A DNA stretch of 64,000 bases, taken from assembly GCA_016786865.1 (NCBI GenBank), contig JAEUVE010000018.1, forward strand, positions 250,947 through 314,946, read 5' to 3'. A program made the position numbers and the translations under genes. Shown here in pieces: positions 43,617 through 53,374 of this stretch (the stretch's first letter is position 1; the number at the start of each line of letters is the position of its first letter). Source of the stretch: Sediminibacterium sp. (GTDB taxonomy: Bacteria > Bacteroidota > Bacteroidia > Chitinophagales > Chitinophagaceae). The notes under the pieces are model-generated. The model saw only the letters and a program-made list of their open reading frames with translations. It had not been told where the DNA came from and made no database searches.

Positions 43617-45191
43617 CTACTTATGCTCTCCGAACACTTTGCGAAGGGCATCGGCAATTTCACCCAAAGTGCAATATGCTTCCACCGCCGAAACCACTAA
43701 AGGCATCAGATTACGGGTGCCTTTAGCAGCTTCGGTAATTGCTTCCAGGCATGATACCACTTTTGCATGATCGCGTCTTGCTCTCAGGGCTGCCAGCTTT
43801 TGGGACTGAATGGTACGGATGCTGTCGTCTATCTTGAAGCCGGGAACCGGTTCTTCTTTCTCAACGGTGAATTTATTAACGCCGACAATTATTTTATCTC
43901 CGTTTTCGATGTTACGCTGGTATTCGTAGGCGCTTCTGGCAATTTCTTCCTGCATGAACCCTTCTTCAATGGCACTGACACTTCCGCCCATGGCATCAAT
44001 TTTCTCCACCAGTTCCCAGGCTTTTTTCTCTACCTCACTGGTAAGGGACTCTACAAAATAACTTCCGGCTAAAGGGTCTACGGTATCCGGTGCACCACTT
44101 TCAAAAGCTACAATTTGCTGCGTTCTGAGCGCAATACGGGCAGCTTCTTCGGTGGGAAGGCTCAGGGCCTCATCATAGCCGTTGGTATGCAGGCTCTGGG
44201 TTCCACCAAGCACGGCGGCAAGGGTTTGTACGGTAACCCTGCAAATATTGTTCAGTGGCTGTTGTGCTGTAAGGGTAGCTCCACCTGTTTGTGTATGAAA
44301 CCGAAGCATCATGGCTTTCTCATCTGTTGCGCCCATTTCCTTCATCATCTGTGCCCACATTTTGCGGGCTGCCCTGAACTTGGCCACTTCCTCAAATAAA
44401 TGATTATGGGCATTGAAGAAAAAGGAGAGACGTTTGCCAAAAACATTGATATCCAATCCTTTATCAAGGGCCGCTTTAACATAAGCTTTACCATTGCTCA
44501 ATGTAAATGCAATTTCCTGCACCGCGGTACTTCCGGCTTCGCGAATATGATAACCGGAAATGGAAATGGTATTCCATTTGGGGAGATCCGTGCTGCACCA
44601 TTCAAAAATATCGGTAATGATGCGCATGGATGGCTTGGGCGGATAAATATACGTGCCTCTTGCTGCGTATTCTTTCAGGATATCGTTTTGGATGGTACCG
44701 GCAATTTTCTTCAGGTCCGCACCCTGCTTTTTGGCCAGGGCCACATAGAAAGCCAGTAAAATAAATCCGGTTGCATTGATGGTCATGGAAGTACTGACCT
44801 GTTCCAACTGAATTCCCTTGAAGAGAATTTCCATGTCTTCAAGACTGTCGATGGCCACACCCACTTTACCCACTTCTCCTTCAGCAAGCGGATGATCGCT
44901 GTCGTAACCAATCTGGGTAGGCAAATCAAATGCTACACTCAGGCCCATTACCCCCTGTGAAAGCAGGTAGTGGTAGCGCTTATTGCTTTCTTCTGCAGTG
45001 GAGAATCCGGCGTATTGGCGCATGGTCCAAAGTTTACCCCGGTACATATCCGGCTGAACACCCCTGGTATAGGGAAATTCACCTGGCAAAGGCGATTCCT
45101 CGGGTAACGCTGCTTGGGCATCTTCTGCCGTGTATACTTTCTTAATTTCGATTCCGCTGTCTGTTGAAATGTTTGGGGTAGACATAGACAT
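43617..45191 (-). CDS. Methylmalonyl-CoA mutase large (catalytic) subunit, lacking B12 domain
   Basis: The 524-residue protein is the TIM-barrel catalytic domain of the acyl-CoA mutase family: [16 protein letters not shown], the substrate loop [41 protein letters not shown] and [15 protein letters not shown]. The specificity positions Tyr50 (near MYRGKLW) and Arg178 (AARG) match methylmalonyl-CoA mutase rather than isobutyryl-CoA mutase, which has Phe and Gln at the equivalent places. No cobalamin-binding domain follows, so a separate small B12 subunit is needed; it is not in the window. The enzyme interconverts methylmalonyl-CoA and succinyl-CoA in propionate or odd-chain metabolism. Confidence 0.9.
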   Translation of the reverse strand: MSMSTPNISTDSGIEIKKVYTAEDAQAALPEESPLPGEFPYTRGVQPDMYRGKLWTMRQYAGFSTAEESNKRYHYLLSQGVMGLSVAFDLPTQIGYDSDHPLAEGEVGKVGVAIDSLEDMEILFKGIQLEQVSTSMTINATGFILLAFYVALAKKQGADLKKIAGTIQNDILKEYAARGTYIYPPKPSMRIITDIFEWCSTDLPKWNTISISGYHIREAGSTAVQEIAFTLSNGKAYVKAALDKGLDINVFGKRLSFFFNAHNHLFEEVAKFRAARKMWAQMMKEMGATDEKAMMLRFHTQTGGATLTAQQPLNNICRVTVQTLAAVLGGTQSLHTNGYDEALSLPTEEAARIALRTQQIVAFESGAPDTVDPLAGSYFVESLTSEVEKKAWELVEKIDAMGGSVSAIEEGFMQEEIARSAYEYQRNIENGDKIIVGVNKFTVEKEEPVPGFKIDDSIRTIQSQKLAALRARRDHAKVVSCLEAITEAAKGTRNLMPLVVSAVEAYCTLGEIADALRKVFGEHK

Positions 45192-45205
45192 CTTCTTTGG
45201 GTATG

Positions 45206-45721
45206 TTATAATAATTTCCTTGCTTCAAATCCCAGCGCTTCACTTACCAGCTCGTGCAGATTTGCCTTGGGCTCATTCATCAGGTATTGAAGCAGTTGTT
45301 TTTGCAGGTCTGTTCCGCTGGCATTTTCGGGAAGCATCTGGCCAATCTGGTTAATGATCAGGAGGTTTTTTTCCTTCAGGTTTCGTATTGCATTCCAGGC
45401 TTCCGGACTTACATAAATTTGCTGGGTTACATTGTAATCAAACTCTTCCCGGATCAGTCGGGTAAGCAGGAACTGCATTTCCCCGGCCGACAATCCTTCT
45501 CCGGAATTCCTGCTGATCAAATTGGGGAGGGCAATCCGGTCTGCCAGCAGGGTGAGGCGCTCATAAGCCTGTAACTGCAGGCCGTTGGGCGATTGATTGG
45601 ATGGGGAGGGTTGAACAACCTGTTTTGCACTGTTTTTGGGTTGGATAAACAACATATACACCATGATTCCTACAAAAACCAATCCTATAACAATGCTCAG
45701 TAAAGTGGTATTATCCATCAA
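45206..45721 (-). CDS. Conserved Bacteroidota membrane-anchored protein of unknown function
   Basis: The 171-residue protein has one N-terminal membrane helix ([22 protein letters not shown]) followed by a Gln/Ser/Pro linker and a helical domain. It includes [40 protein letters not shown] and [20 protein letters not shown]. These are the conserved blocks of a Bacteroidota-restricted family that I know only as hypothetical proteins. A soluble domain facing the cytosol is likely. It lies 14 bases upstream of the mutase gene on the same strand, so it is probably cotranscribed, and divergent from the iscA-like gene across a 57-base promoter region. Confidence 0.7.
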   Translation of the reverse strand: MMDNTTLLSIVIGLVFVGIMVYMLFIQPKNSAKQVVQPSPSNQSPNGLQLQAYERLTLLADRIALPNLISRNSGEGLSAGEMQFLLTRLIREEFDYNVTQQIYVSPEAWNAIRNLKEKNLLIINQIGQMLPENASGTDLQKQLLQYLMNEPKANLHELVSEALGFEARKLL

Positions 45722-45729
45722 ACGGCTAT

Positions 45730-45759
45730 TTGTACGAAGGTAAGACTTTAGTAACTTTG
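45730..45759 (+). promoter_or_regulatory. Consensus Bacteroidota promoter for the A-type Fe-S carrier
   Basis: TTG at 45730-45732 is followed after 19 bases by TAACTTTG (45752-45759), an exact -7 match with consensus spacing, 19 bases before the ATG at 45779. It is the best two-part promoter in the window. Confidence 0.75.
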
Positions 45760-45778
45760 TACTGTAAATTCAAGTATC

Positions 45779-46129
45779 ATGGAAGCAACTATCTCTGTAA
45801 ACACTCCTGTTTCGCTCACAGCCGGCGCAGTTGCTGAAATCAAGCGACTGATGGCAGAGCCCGGATTCGATAATACACAACGCTTACGCGTTGGTGTAAA
45901 AGGCGGCGGTTGCAGCGGCATGACCTATGTACTCGGTTTTGATAAAGTGGAAGCCGAAGATGAGGTTTTTGACATTGAGGGAATTCCCTGCGTAATGAAC
46001 AAAAGTCATGGATTGTACCTCTATGGAATGGAGGTAGACTGGCAGGGAGGCCTGAACAGCCGCGGATTTACCTTTAGTAACCCCAATGCCAGCAAGACCT
46101 GCGGTTGCGGCACATCTTTCTCTGTGTAA
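45779..46129 (+). CDS. A-type iron-sulfur cluster carrier (IscA/ErpA/SufA type)
   Basis: The 116-residue protein has the HesB/IscA fold with the conserved ligands Cys45 (VKGGGCSGMTY), Cys108 and Cys110 (CGCGTSF) that bind Fe or an Fe-S cluster. It acts as a scaffold or carrier delivering clusters to apo enzymes. The C-terminal CGCG and length (about 110-120) fit the A-type family; I do not assign IscA, ErpA or SufA, since they are indistinguishable here without context. It is a monocistronic gene with a consensus promoter and its own terminator. Aconitase in this window is one likely client. Confidence 0.93.
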   Translation: MEATISVNTPVSLTAGAVAEIKRLMAEPGFDNTQRLRVGVKGGGCSGMTYVLGFDKVEAEDEVFDIEGIPCVMNKSHGLYLYGMEVDWQGGLNSRGFTFSNPNASKTCGCGTSFSV

Positions 46130-46177
46130 CGATTTGTGTAAATGCATACGGTATGGACCTGCCATACCGGTCAGAAC

Positions 46178-46209
46178 AACGACCCGGCATAAGCTGTGGT
46201 CGTTTTTTT
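46178..46209 (+). terminator. Intrinsic terminator after the A-type Fe-S carrier
   Basis: AACGACC pairs with GGTCGTT around a 13-base loop and is followed by T7. It is 49 bases after the stop. Confidence 0.7.
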
Positions 46210-46248
46210 ATGTTGCCTGGATAGGTCATATCATTGGATTTGCACAAT

Positions 46249-46279
46249 AAAAAACCCCGTTCTGATGAAGAACGGGGTT
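46249..46279 (-). terminator. Intrinsic terminator after secDF
   Basis: On the minus strand AACCCCGTTCT pairs perfectly with AGAACGGGGTT around a 5-base loop and runs into T6. It lies 22 bases beyond the secDF stop. Confidence 0.9.
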
Positions 46280-46300
46280 AACAGTATTAATACCGCGGCA

Positions 46301-49300
46301 TTATTTTTTCTTAGGTTCAGCCTTACCCAGCGGACGCTTCTTGGCAAAGTCTACCAGGATTGGAGCCGCTACAAAGATGGAAGAGTAAGAACCGGTAACC
46401 ACACCAATCAGCATTGCAAATGCAAAACCACGTGTTACTTCACCACCAAAGATGAAGAGGATCAGGATGGTCAGGAACACAGTAACAGATGTCATGATGG
46501 TACGACTCAGTGTCTGGTTGATGGCACGGTTGATAATGGTACCGTTGTCTGCACCAGTCATCAATGCGCTGTCTTCACGAATCCGGTCGTATACAATTAC
46601 GGTATCGTTCATGGAGAAACCGATTACAGTCAGAATCGCTGCAATAAAGTGCTGGTCGATTTCGAGCGGGAACGGTACGATGTTTCTGAAGAAACTGAAC
46701 ACAATCAGGGTTACAAATACGTCGTGCATCAGGGAGAAGATGGTACCAAGAGAGTATCTCCAGTCGCGGAAACGAACGAAGATGTACAAACAGATCACCA
46801 ATACGGCAATGATGGTAGCCTTGGTTGCACCAGCTTTCAGGTCGTCGGAAATAGTGGGCAATACAGTTTGAGAACTTTGTTTGTAACTGGTTTCAAATGT
46901 ATTGAAAGAAGTACCTGCAGGTAAATGCTTCTGTAAGCCTGTATACAACAGCTTTTCAACTTCTGCATCAATGTTATCACCAGTCTCTTCAATTTTATAA
47001 GAAGTGGTAATGTTTACCTGGTTCTTGGTATCAACGGTTTTGATGATCGGAGCTTCTCCAAATACGGCTTTCAGTTCATCTCTGATTTCTTCTGTATTCA
47101 CCGCTTTGTCGAATTTAATGGTATAGCTGCGTCCACCGGAGAATTCAACCCCCTGGTCAAATCCATTAAAGAAAGAGGCTACCCCCATGATCAGGATAAT
47201 ACCAGAGATCACATAAGCCACTTTTCTGTATTCAATGAACTTATAAGCAGCATGCTTGAAAATGTTCTTTGACAGAGAAGTGAAGTATTCAAAATGTCTG
47301 TTCTTATTGGTGTACCAGTCGGTAATTAATCTGGAGATAAGGATACCGCAGAACAAGGACAACAGCAAACCGATGATTTGTGTAGTGGCAAAACCTAATA
47401 CAGGTCCCAGTCCAAAATAAGCCAGGATGATGGCGGTGAGCAAGGATGTGATGTGACCATCCAATACAGGAGCCAATGAACGCTTGTAGCCGTCGTTAAC
47501 AGCTGCAGAGTAATTTTTTCCTTTGGAGAGCTCTTCCTTGATACGCTCAAATATAATAACGTTCGTATCTACTGCCATACCGATGGTCAGTACAAGACCC
47601 GCAATACCAGGAGCCGTTAAGGTAAAGCCTAATGCACTCAGGATACCAATGGTGAACAACAGGTTCAGGATAAGAGCAGCGTTGGCAACCCATCCACCTG
47701 TGTTAAAGTAAAGCAGCATCAGCGCAAAGATTACCAGGAAGGAGATACCGAAAGACAGCAAACCGCCTTTTACGGATTCCTTACCCAGGGTAGGCCCTAC
47801 CTGCTGTTCCTGTACAATTTTGGCAGGAGCTGGCAGCTTACCGCTTTCCAGGATTTCAGACAGATCCTGGGCTTCTTTAATGGTATAGTTACCGCTGATC
47901 TGTGAGTTGCCGGTCGTAATCGGGTCGTTCACGTTAGGAGCGGAGTAAACAAAATTATCCAATACAATGGCCAGTGGCTTGCCCACGTTTCGGGTAGTCA
48001 TTTTAGCCCAGATATTGGAACCGATTTTGTCCATGTTCATTTTGATGGCAATACGGCCTCTTTCGTCGTAGTCCTGAGAAGCGCTGGAGATATGATCTCC
48101 TTCCAGTTCTGCCTGACCATTGTCCAGCGTTTTGATGGCATAGAGGGTCAGAATATCTTTTGCTTTAGGATCGTCGAGTTCCGCTTTACCATACATGAAT
48201 ACCAGGTTGGAGGGAAATTTGTTTTTCACCACATCCATTTTCAGATAATCATTGAGAGTACCTGTATCTTTCGACTGGATATAACCAATGGCAGCAGGGT
48301 ACGATACTTTTCCGTTCTCAGACTGATAAGGCTGAGAAATCTGCATCAGGCGCAGGATCGGATTTGCATTTTCTTTCAGCTTGCTGGTATCCGCTTTTGC
48401 AGTAGCAGACTTATTGGTATCTGTAGCCAGTGAAGACAGGGTAGCTGTTTTTGAGGTATCGGCTTTTGTAGCAGCTGCCGGAGCAGCTTTAGTGGTATCT
48501 GCTGTTACAGTTTTTGCAGCAGCGGTGGTTCCGCTCAGATATTCCTGAACAGATTTGTCTGCTGCTACCAATCCATTTTGCAGATCTGTACTTTCGAGGG
48601 TATACACTTCAAAAAACTGGAGATTGGCAGTAGACTGCAGGTAAGATCTTACACGCTGCTTGTCGTTTACGCCAGCCAGTTCAATATTGATGATTCCTTT
48701 TGCGGGATCAGGATTGATGTTGGGAGATGCCACACCAAAACGGTCGATCCTGGTTCTTAAAATACGGTAAGTATTGTTGAAGGCAGCAATAGCCTGCTCA
48801 CGCAGATAAGCGGTTACCGCATCATTGCTGGCATCAATCTTTACTTTACCTGCACTGCGGGAAGCAAAGAATGGTGCAAGCTTTACATCCGGATTCAGCT
48901 TTTTGATTTCTTCGTTAAACAGGGTAATCAGATCGGCGCCGCTGTTTGCTTTTCTTGCAACTGCATTTTCAATGGCTTTGTTGAAGGAAGGATCCTTGGT
49001 ATAATTTGCGAGCGACTTGATTAATCCGTCCAGACCAACTTCCATAGTCACGCTCATACCTCCCTGGAGATCCAGACCAAGCATCAATTCCTTTTCCTTG
49101 GCACTACGATAGGTAGTTAAACCAAAAGCCAGTTTATCGTCCTTGGTACTATCCAGCAAACGCTGTAAACGGTCTTTTTTCAAATCTGCCAGTGTATCAG
49201 CATAAGCTGCCTGCAATTCTTTGTTGCCGGGATATTTATCTGCCGCAGATGGATAAGCTTTGGTCAGCCATGCTTCGGCTTTTTTATCCATTGCAGACTC

Positions 49301-49393
49301 ATGGCTGCGAACGAACCAGGTAAAGGATAACTGGTACAAACAAATCAATGTAAGTGCGATTGCAAAAAAACGCACTAAACCTTTCAGTTGCAT
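46301..49393 (-). CDS. secDF: Fused protein translocase subunit SecDF
   Basis: The 1030-residue inner-membrane protein is SecD and SecF in one chain, the usual form in Bacteroidota. SecD (residues 1 to about 690) carries GLDLQGGMSVTMEV, the periplasmic P1 domain and six helices. SecF (from about 710) has FSGGRSYTIKF and MNDTVIVYDRIRED before its helices. SecDF uses the proton gradient to pull exported proteins through SecYEG. A low-complexity linker (about 284-338) of Ala, Thr, Lys and Asp with repeated KADTSK-like units lies in the periplasmic region. It is alone on its strand between two terminators, with a -7 element 46 bases upstream. YajC, its partner, is at 54786. Confidence 0.97.
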   Translation of the reverse strand: MQLKGLVRFFAIALTLICLYQLSFTWFVRSHESAMDKKAEAWLTKAYPSAADKYPGNKELQAAYADTLADLKKDRLQRLLDSTKDDKLAFGLTTYRSAKEKELMLGLDLQGGMSVTMEVGLDGLIKSLANYTKDPSFNKAIENAVARKANSGADLITLFNEEIKKLNPDVKLAPFFASRSAGKVKIDASNDAVTAYLREQAIAAFNNTYRILRTRIDRFGVASPNINPDPAKGIINIELAGVNDKQRVRSYLQSTANLQFFEVYTLESTDLQNGLVAADKSVQEYLSGTTAAAKTVTADTTKAAPAAATKADTSKTATLSSLATDTNKSATAKADTSKLKENANPILRLMQISQPYQSENGKVSYPAAIGYIQSKDTGTLNDYLKMDVVKNKFPSNLVFMYGKAELDDPKAKDILTLYAIKTLDNGQAELEGDHISSASQDYDERGRIAIKMNMDKIGSNIWAKMTTRNVGKPLAIVLDNFVYSAPNVNDPITTGNSQISGNYTIKEAQDLSEILESGKLPAPAKIVQEQQVGPTLGKESVKGGLLSFGISFLVIFALMLLYFNTGGWVANAALILNLLFTIGILSALGFTLTAPGIAGLVLTIGMAVDTNVIIFERIKEELSKGKNYSAAVNDGYKRSLAPVLDGHITSLLTAIILAYFGLGPVLGFATTQIIGLLLSLFCGILISRLITDWYTNKNRHFEYFTSLSKNIFKHAAYKFIEYRKVAYVISGIILIMGVASFFNGFDQGVEFSGGRSYTIKFDKAVNTEEIRDELKAVFGEAPIIKTVDTKNQVNITTSYKIEETGDNIDAEVEKLLYTGLQKHLPAGTSFNTFETSYKQSSQTVLPTISDDLKAGATKATIIAVLVICLYIFVRFRDWRYSLGTIFSLMHDVFVTLIVFSFFRNIVPFPLEIDQHFIAAILTVIGFSMNDTVIVYDRIREDSALMTGADNGTIINRAINQTLSRTIMTSVTVFLTILILFIFGGEVTRGFAFAMLIGVVTGSYSSIFVAAPILVDFAKKRPLGKAEPKKK

Positions 49394-49438
49394 ATTAGTA
49401 ACGGTTTACGAATTTTTAATCCCGATTTTTCAGGTTGG

Positions 49439-49446
49439 CAAAGATA
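49439..49446 (-). promoter_or_regulatory. -7 promoter element for secDF
   Basis: The minus strand reads TATCTTTG, an exact TAnnTTTG match 45 bases before the secDF ATG. No -33 TTG is obvious. Confidence 0.5.
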
Positions 49447-49515
49447 GGGGAATGCACTATATAGTACGTCAGCACTTTACGCACCAGCCTTAATATATAC
49501 TATTTATTCAATATA

Positions 49516-49980
49516 TTACTGTACCGCAACAAGGGTAACCTCAAAAAACAGGGGTGAATTAGGCGGAATATTGCTGCTTCCAACACAGCTGTATGCCAGT
49601 GCAGAAGGGATGACCATTTTAATTTTACCACCTGCACGCAGGAGGGGGATCGCAATTTTCCAGCCCTCGATCAGAGAGGAAAGCTGATTGGTATACGGAT
49701 TGGCCACTGCCTGAATGGTTACATTATTCATGTTTTTGAGCGTGTAAAGCACAGAAACAGTTGATGAAACACTGGGAGTAGCTCCGGTACCCGGGCTCAC
49801 AATCTCATATAAAATACCACTGGGATGCTCTGTAAAAGTAATATTGTTGGTTGTACAGTAAGCAGTCATGGCAGCTTTTTCTGAAGCCACGGTAGCCGGC
49901 TGACAACCGGAATCTGTTGTTTTTCCACAAGACAAGGAGAATACTGCCCAACCAATAATCGCAAAAACTGTTTTTTTCAT
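49516..49980 (-). CDS. FKBP-type peptidyl-prolyl isomerase lipoprotein, atypical active site
   Basis: The 154-residue protein has a lipoprotein signal (MKKTVFAIIGWAVFSLSC, Cys18) followed by an FKBP domain: VLYTLK, LIEGWKIAIPLLRAGGKIKMVIPSALAYS and IPPNSPLFFEVTLVAV. FKBP proteins catalyse prolyl cis-trans isomerisation, helping folding of secreted or outer-membrane proteins. The Tyr and Trp of the binding pocket are kept, but the F-D pair usual after the Y-T-G strand (F36-D37 in FKBP12) is missing, so activity may be reduced. It is 34 bases downstream of the small membrane protein gene on the same strand. It probably sits on the periplasmic face of a membrane. Confidence 0.88.
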   Translation of the reverse strand: MKKTVFAIIGWAVFSLSCGKTTDSGCQPATVASEKAAMTAYCTTNNITFTEHPSGILYEIVSPGTGATPSVSSTVSVLYTLKNMNNVTIQAVANPYTNQLSSLIEGWKIAIPLLRAGGKIKMVIPSALAYSCVGSSNIPPNSPLFFEVTLVAVQ

Positions 49981-50014
49981 TCCTGTTATTTGTTTTAAGA
50001 CGCAGGCTGCTTAT

Positions 50015-50344
50015 TTATGGCTGCATCTGTTGTTCCTTTTTTTTATTTTTTCTGGCCATGATTTCCTGGAATCGCTGCTCCTGCATTTCCCATTTAAATC
50101 TCCGGTACATCAATGCAATGAACACCGAAATAAGGAGGATACATAAAAACAGAATAACTGCACTCAATTTGCTGTTGGCCTCCATGGTGGCCCTGGTATA
50201 CCATCCGGAATACAAAACAACCAGCACTGCCACACCAATAGCAAAGCCCGAAGAGAGCCCGAACATAAATGCCCTTGGACTACTCTTTTCCTTGGCGCTG
50301 TTTTTTTCCCAGTATGCCGCAAACTGATCGTCATCCATCATCAT
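50015..50344 (-). CDS. Small two-helix membrane protein
   Basis: The 109-residue product has two membrane helices (about 32-46, GFAIGVAVLVVLYSGW, and 62-78, AVILFLCILLISVFIALMY) and charged ends: an acidic N-terminus DDDQFAAYWEKNSAKEK and a Lys/Gln-rich C-terminus. Three Met codons (50344, 50341, 50338) can serve as start; the -7-like TATTTTCG at 50349-50356 is only four bases before the first, so the transcript would begin at or inside the first codons. Function unknown; I see no family signature. It is upstream of the FKBP-like gene by 34 bases and likely cotranscribed. It is divergent from the YhhN gene. Confidence 0.65.
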   Translation of the reverse strand: MMMDDDQFAAYWEKNSAKEKSSPRAFMFGLSSGFAIGVAVLVVLYSGWYTRATMEANSKLSAVILFLCILLISVFIALMYRRFKWEMQEQRFQEIMARKNKKKEQQMQP

Positions 50345-50420
50345 TTTGCGAAAATAGCCGAAGTTTTATGAATAAAATCCCATTATTTTACGTTCTTACC
50401 TGAATCTATAAACAAAGGCT

Positions 50421-51104
50421 ATGCAACTCATTAAGAAAGATGGCATATTCATCTTCTGGGTACTTTTATTTGCACATTGTGCTTTTATTTATTTTGACAG
50501 AACAGAATACCGGCATCTTACCAAATTGCTGTTGATTCCATTGTTGTTTGCCTATCTGGTGCTGAATGCCCGGAAAAGCGCTTATCCGCACAGTAAAACC
50601 ATTATCTACGGCGGCCTGATTTTTTCGTTCCTCGGTGATCTTTTTTTGATCTACCCCGGAAAGGGATTCTTTATTGCAGGTATGGTTGCCTTTATGCTAA
50701 CTCATCTCTGTTATACTCTTTTCTTTTTGAAAGCAGGTAAAATTGATCTGCGTAAAGCCACAGAGTTTTTTATTGCAGCCATCCTTGTTACCGTTATCGG
50801 AGTTAAGCTGCTGCAGTTTTTAAAACCTTATCTGGGAGATATGGAATTACCGGTAAAAATATATACGGTAGTCATCTGCCTGATGGCTGCTACTGCTGCA
50901 AATCTGCTGAGCAGTAAACCAATGAAAGTGATTGCTGCCGGGTTCTTTGTACCGGGCGCCGCTTTATTCATGCTTTCGGATTCCGTACTGGCTTTGAATC
51001 AATTCATTTATAAAGATACTTTTCTGAATATTGTGGTGATGCTTACTTACGGGTATGCACAATGCCTGCTTGTACAGGGTTTTACCCGATACCTGAAAGC
51101 TTAA
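50421..51104 (+). CDS. Lysoplasmalogenase (YhhN family)
   Basis: The 227-residue integral membrane protein has about eight helices and the YhhN pattern: KLLLIPLLFAYLVLNARKSAYP, GLIFSFLGDLFLIYPGKGFFIAG, the second Asp segment ALFMLSDSVLALNQF and NIVVMLTYGYAQCLLVQG. The family includes TMEM86B lysoplasmalogenase, which cleaves vinyl ether bonds of lysoplasmalogens; bacterial members act on ether lysolipids. Length fits (about 210-230). It is transcribed alone and followed by a bidirectional terminator shared with groEL. Confidence 0.9.
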   Translation: MQLIKKDGIFIFWVLLFAHCAFIYFDRTEYRHLTKLLLIPLLFAYLVLNARKSAYPHSKTIIYGGLIFSFLGDLFLIYPGKGFFIAGMVAFMLTHLCYTLFFLKAGKIDLRKATEFFIAAILVTVIGVKLLQFLKPYLGDMELPVKIYTVVICLMAATAANLLSSKPMKVIAAGFFVPGAALFMLSDSVLALNQFIYKDTFLNIVVMLTYGYAQCLLVQGFTRYLKA

Positions 51105-51143
51105 ATAGCAGCCCTTAACAGGTTAAACCATACGTTAATCCAT

Positions 51144-51176
51144 AAAAAAAGGTCTCTGAAAACAGAGACCTTTTTT
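51144..51176. terminator. Bidirectional terminator between the YhhN gene and groEL
   Basis: GGTCTCTG and CAGAGACC form a perfect stem with an AAAA loop, flanked by A7 and T6. It can serve both the plus-strand YhhN gene and the minus-strand groES-groEL operon. Confidence 0.9.
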
Positions 51177-51192
51177 ATAATCATTACTGATC

Positions 51193-52827
51193 TTAGTACC
51201 CCATTCCGCCCATATCAGGAGCGCCAGCATGCTGGTGTGGAGCTTCAGGCTTAGGCTTGTCTGCAATTACGCACTCGGTAGTGAGTAACATAGCTGCGAT
51301 GGAAGCTGCATTCTCTAAAGCAACACGGGAAACTTTGGTTGGATCAATTACACCCGCTTTGAACATGTTCTCGTACACTTCTGTACGGGCATTGAAACCA
51401 AAATCAGCCTTTCCTTCTTTAATTTTCTGAACTACGATAGAACCTTCTATACCGCTGTTGATCACGATCTGACGCAGTGGCTCTTCAATAGCTCTTTTTA
51501 CGATCTGGATACCGGTTAATTCGTCTTCGTTGGAACCTTTCAGTTTTTCCAAAGTTTCAACGGCACGAATGTAAGCAACACCACCACCAGGTACAATACC
51601 TTCTTCAACAGCTGCTCTGGTAGCATGTAAAGCGTCATCTACACGATCTTTCTTCTCTTTCATTTCAACTTCAGTTGCAGCACCAACATACAGTACAGCA
51701 ACACCGCCGCTCAATTTAGCCAGACGTTCCTGCAATTTTTCACGATCGTAGTCGGAAGTGGTATTTTCCACCTGCGCCTTGATCTGGTTTACTCTGGCAA
51801 GGATGTCTGCTTTTTTACCTTTACCACCTACTACAATGGTATTGTCTTTGTCGATGGTGATAGAAGCCGCCTGACCAAGATAAGTGAGGTCTGCATTCTC
51901 CAGTTTAAAGCCCTGCTCTTCGCTGATTACAGTACCTGCAGTGAGGATAGCAATATCGGTGAGCATTTCCTTTCTGCGGTCGCCAAAGCCGGGAGCTTTT
52001 ACAGCAGCCACTTTCAGAGTGCCACGCAGTTTGTTTACAACCAGGGTAGCCAGTGCTTCACCTTCCAGATCTTCTGCAATGATTACGAGCGGACGACCGG
52101 TCTGAGCAACTTTTTCCAGGATATGCAGGATGTCTTTCATAGCGCTGATCTTCTTGTCGTAGATCAGGATGTATGGATTCTGCAATTCAGCTTCCATTTT
52201 TTCGCTGTTGGTAACAAAGTAAGGAGAAATATAACCGCGGTCGAACTGCATACCTTCTACCACATCTACAGTAGTATCAGTACCTTTCGCTTCTTCAACA
52301 GTGATCACACCTTCTTTTCCTACTTTGGCCATTGCAGTAGCAATCAGTTTGCCAATTTCATTGTCGCTATTGGCAGAAATGGTAGCGACCTGCTCAATTT
52401 TCTTGGTATCGTTGCCCACGGTCTGAGACTGCGCCTTCAGGCTTTCTACCACTTTGGCAACTGCTTTATCAATACCACGCTTCAGATCCATAGGATTAGC
52501 ACCTGCCGCAACGTTTTTCAAACCTTCACTGATGATCGCCTGAGCAAGAACGGTAGCAGTAGTGGTACCATCACCCGCAATATCAGCGGTTTTGGAAGCC
52601 ACTTCCTTCACCATCTGTGCACCCATGTTTTCAATAGCGTCTTCCAGCTCAATTTCTTTGGCTACGGAAACACCATCCTTGGTAACGGAAGGAGCTCCGA
52701 ATTTCTTTTCAATAACCACGTTGCGACCTTTAGGTCCCAGGGTTACTTTAACGGCGTTGGCAAGGGTGTCAACACCTTTTTTCATCTTATTTCTAGCTTC
52801 AATATCAAAAAATATCTGCTTAGCCAT
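51193..52827 (-). CDS. groL: 60 kDa chaperonin GroEL
   Basis: The 544-residue chaperonin forms the double-ring folding chamber that works with GroES. Intact landmarks are [33 protein letters not shown] (nucleotide site), the apical [31 protein letters not shown] and the C-terminal Gly/Met end APDMGGMGY. Length and motifs match one-copy housekeeping GroEL. It is 37 bases downstream of groES and shares its operon. A clear CIRCE repeat is not seen upstream of groES, so HrcA control is not supported here. Confidence 0.98.
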   Translation of the reverse strand: MAKQIFFDIEARNKMKKGVDTLANAVKVTLGPKGRNVVIEKKFGAPSVTKDGVSVAKEIELEDAIENMGAQMVKEVASKTADIAGDGTTTATVLAQAIISEGLKNVAAGANPMDLKRGIDKAVAKVVESLKAQSQTVGNDTKKIEQVATISANSDNEIGKLIATAMAKVGKEGVITVEEAKGTDTTVDVVEGMQFDRGYISPYFVTNSEKMEAELQNPYILIYDKKISAMKDILHILEKVAQTGRPLVIIAEDLEGEALATLVVNKLRGTLKVAAVKAPGFGDRRKEMLTDIAILTAGTVISEEQGFKLENADLTYLGQAASITIDKDNTIVVGGKGKKADILARVNQIKAQVENTTSDYDREKLQERLAKLSGGVAVLYVGAATEVEMKEKKDRVDDALHATRAAVEEGIVPGGGVAYIRAVETLEKLKGSNEDELTGIQIVKRAIEEPLRQIVINSGIEGSIVVQKIKEGKADFGFNARTEVYENMFKAGVIDPTKVSRVALENAASIAAMLLTTECVIADKPKPEAPHQHAGAPDMGGMGY

Positions 52828-52864
52828 ATACGTTGTTTTGTGATTTGGTTAAAATAAATAGGAA

Positions 52865-53146
52865 TTAAATAATCGCCAAGATATCGCTTTCGCGCATGAT
52901 CAACAGATCCTGACCTTCAATCGTAACCTCCGTTCCGGCATATTTGCCATACAGTACGGTATCACCTACTTTTACAGTCATTGGTTCGTCTGTTTTACCT
53001 TTACCGGCAGCCACGATAACACCACGCTGTGGCTTTTCTTTAGCTGTATCTGGGATGATGATTCCACCGGCTGTTTTTTCTTCAGCAGCAGCAGGCTTTA
53101 CAAGAACTCTGTCGTGCAGAGGAGTAACGTTGATTTTCTTAGCCAT
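52865..53146 (-). CDS. groS: 10 kDa chaperonin GroES
   Basis: The 93-residue co-chaperonin has the expected [21 protein letters not shown] start, a mobile loop and the tail [18 protein letters not shown]. It forms a heptameric lid on GroEL. It is the first gene of the groES-groEL operon; the 228-base space to the divergent nusB gene contains the promoters of both. I looked for a CIRCE inverted repeat in that space and did not find one. Confidence 0.98.
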   Translation of the reverse strand: MAKKINVTPLHDRVLVKPAAAEEKTAGGIIIPDTAKEKPQRGVIVAAGKGKTDEPMTVKVGDTVLYGKYAGTEVTIEGQDLLIMRESDILAII

Positions 53147-53343
53147 ACGTTATTGATTTTGATTAAATTAGGTTAATTTTTACTCGGTAGATCGATAATT
53201 ATGCCAGACGCCGGTTTAAGCCAATTTTTCAGTTTGGCCCTGAATTTGGGAGGGAGAGAAGCACAGCCTGACAGTTCGGGAAGACTAGCGGGTTCTGATT
53301 GTGTCAAATTTGCATTTAACTGCTTAAAATATGGATAAAACCG

Positions 53344-53351
53344 TACCTTCG
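53344..53351 (+). promoter_or_regulatory. Candidate -7 element for nusB
   Basis: TACCTTCG is a TAnnTTCG variant of the Bacteroidota -7 element, 23 bases before the ATG at 53375. Confidence 0.5.
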
Positions 53352-53374
53352 CGCAGCTCAAAAAGTTCTTGTTC

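Noticed and set aside
46301..49393. Repeats in secDF considered as a CRISPR or tandem array
   Set aside because: The repeats are short coding units in a low-complexity linker with no spacer structure.
53147..53374. Possible CIRCE element controlling groES-groEL
   Set aside because: The characteristic inverted repeat with a nine-base spacer was looked for between groES and nusB and is absent.
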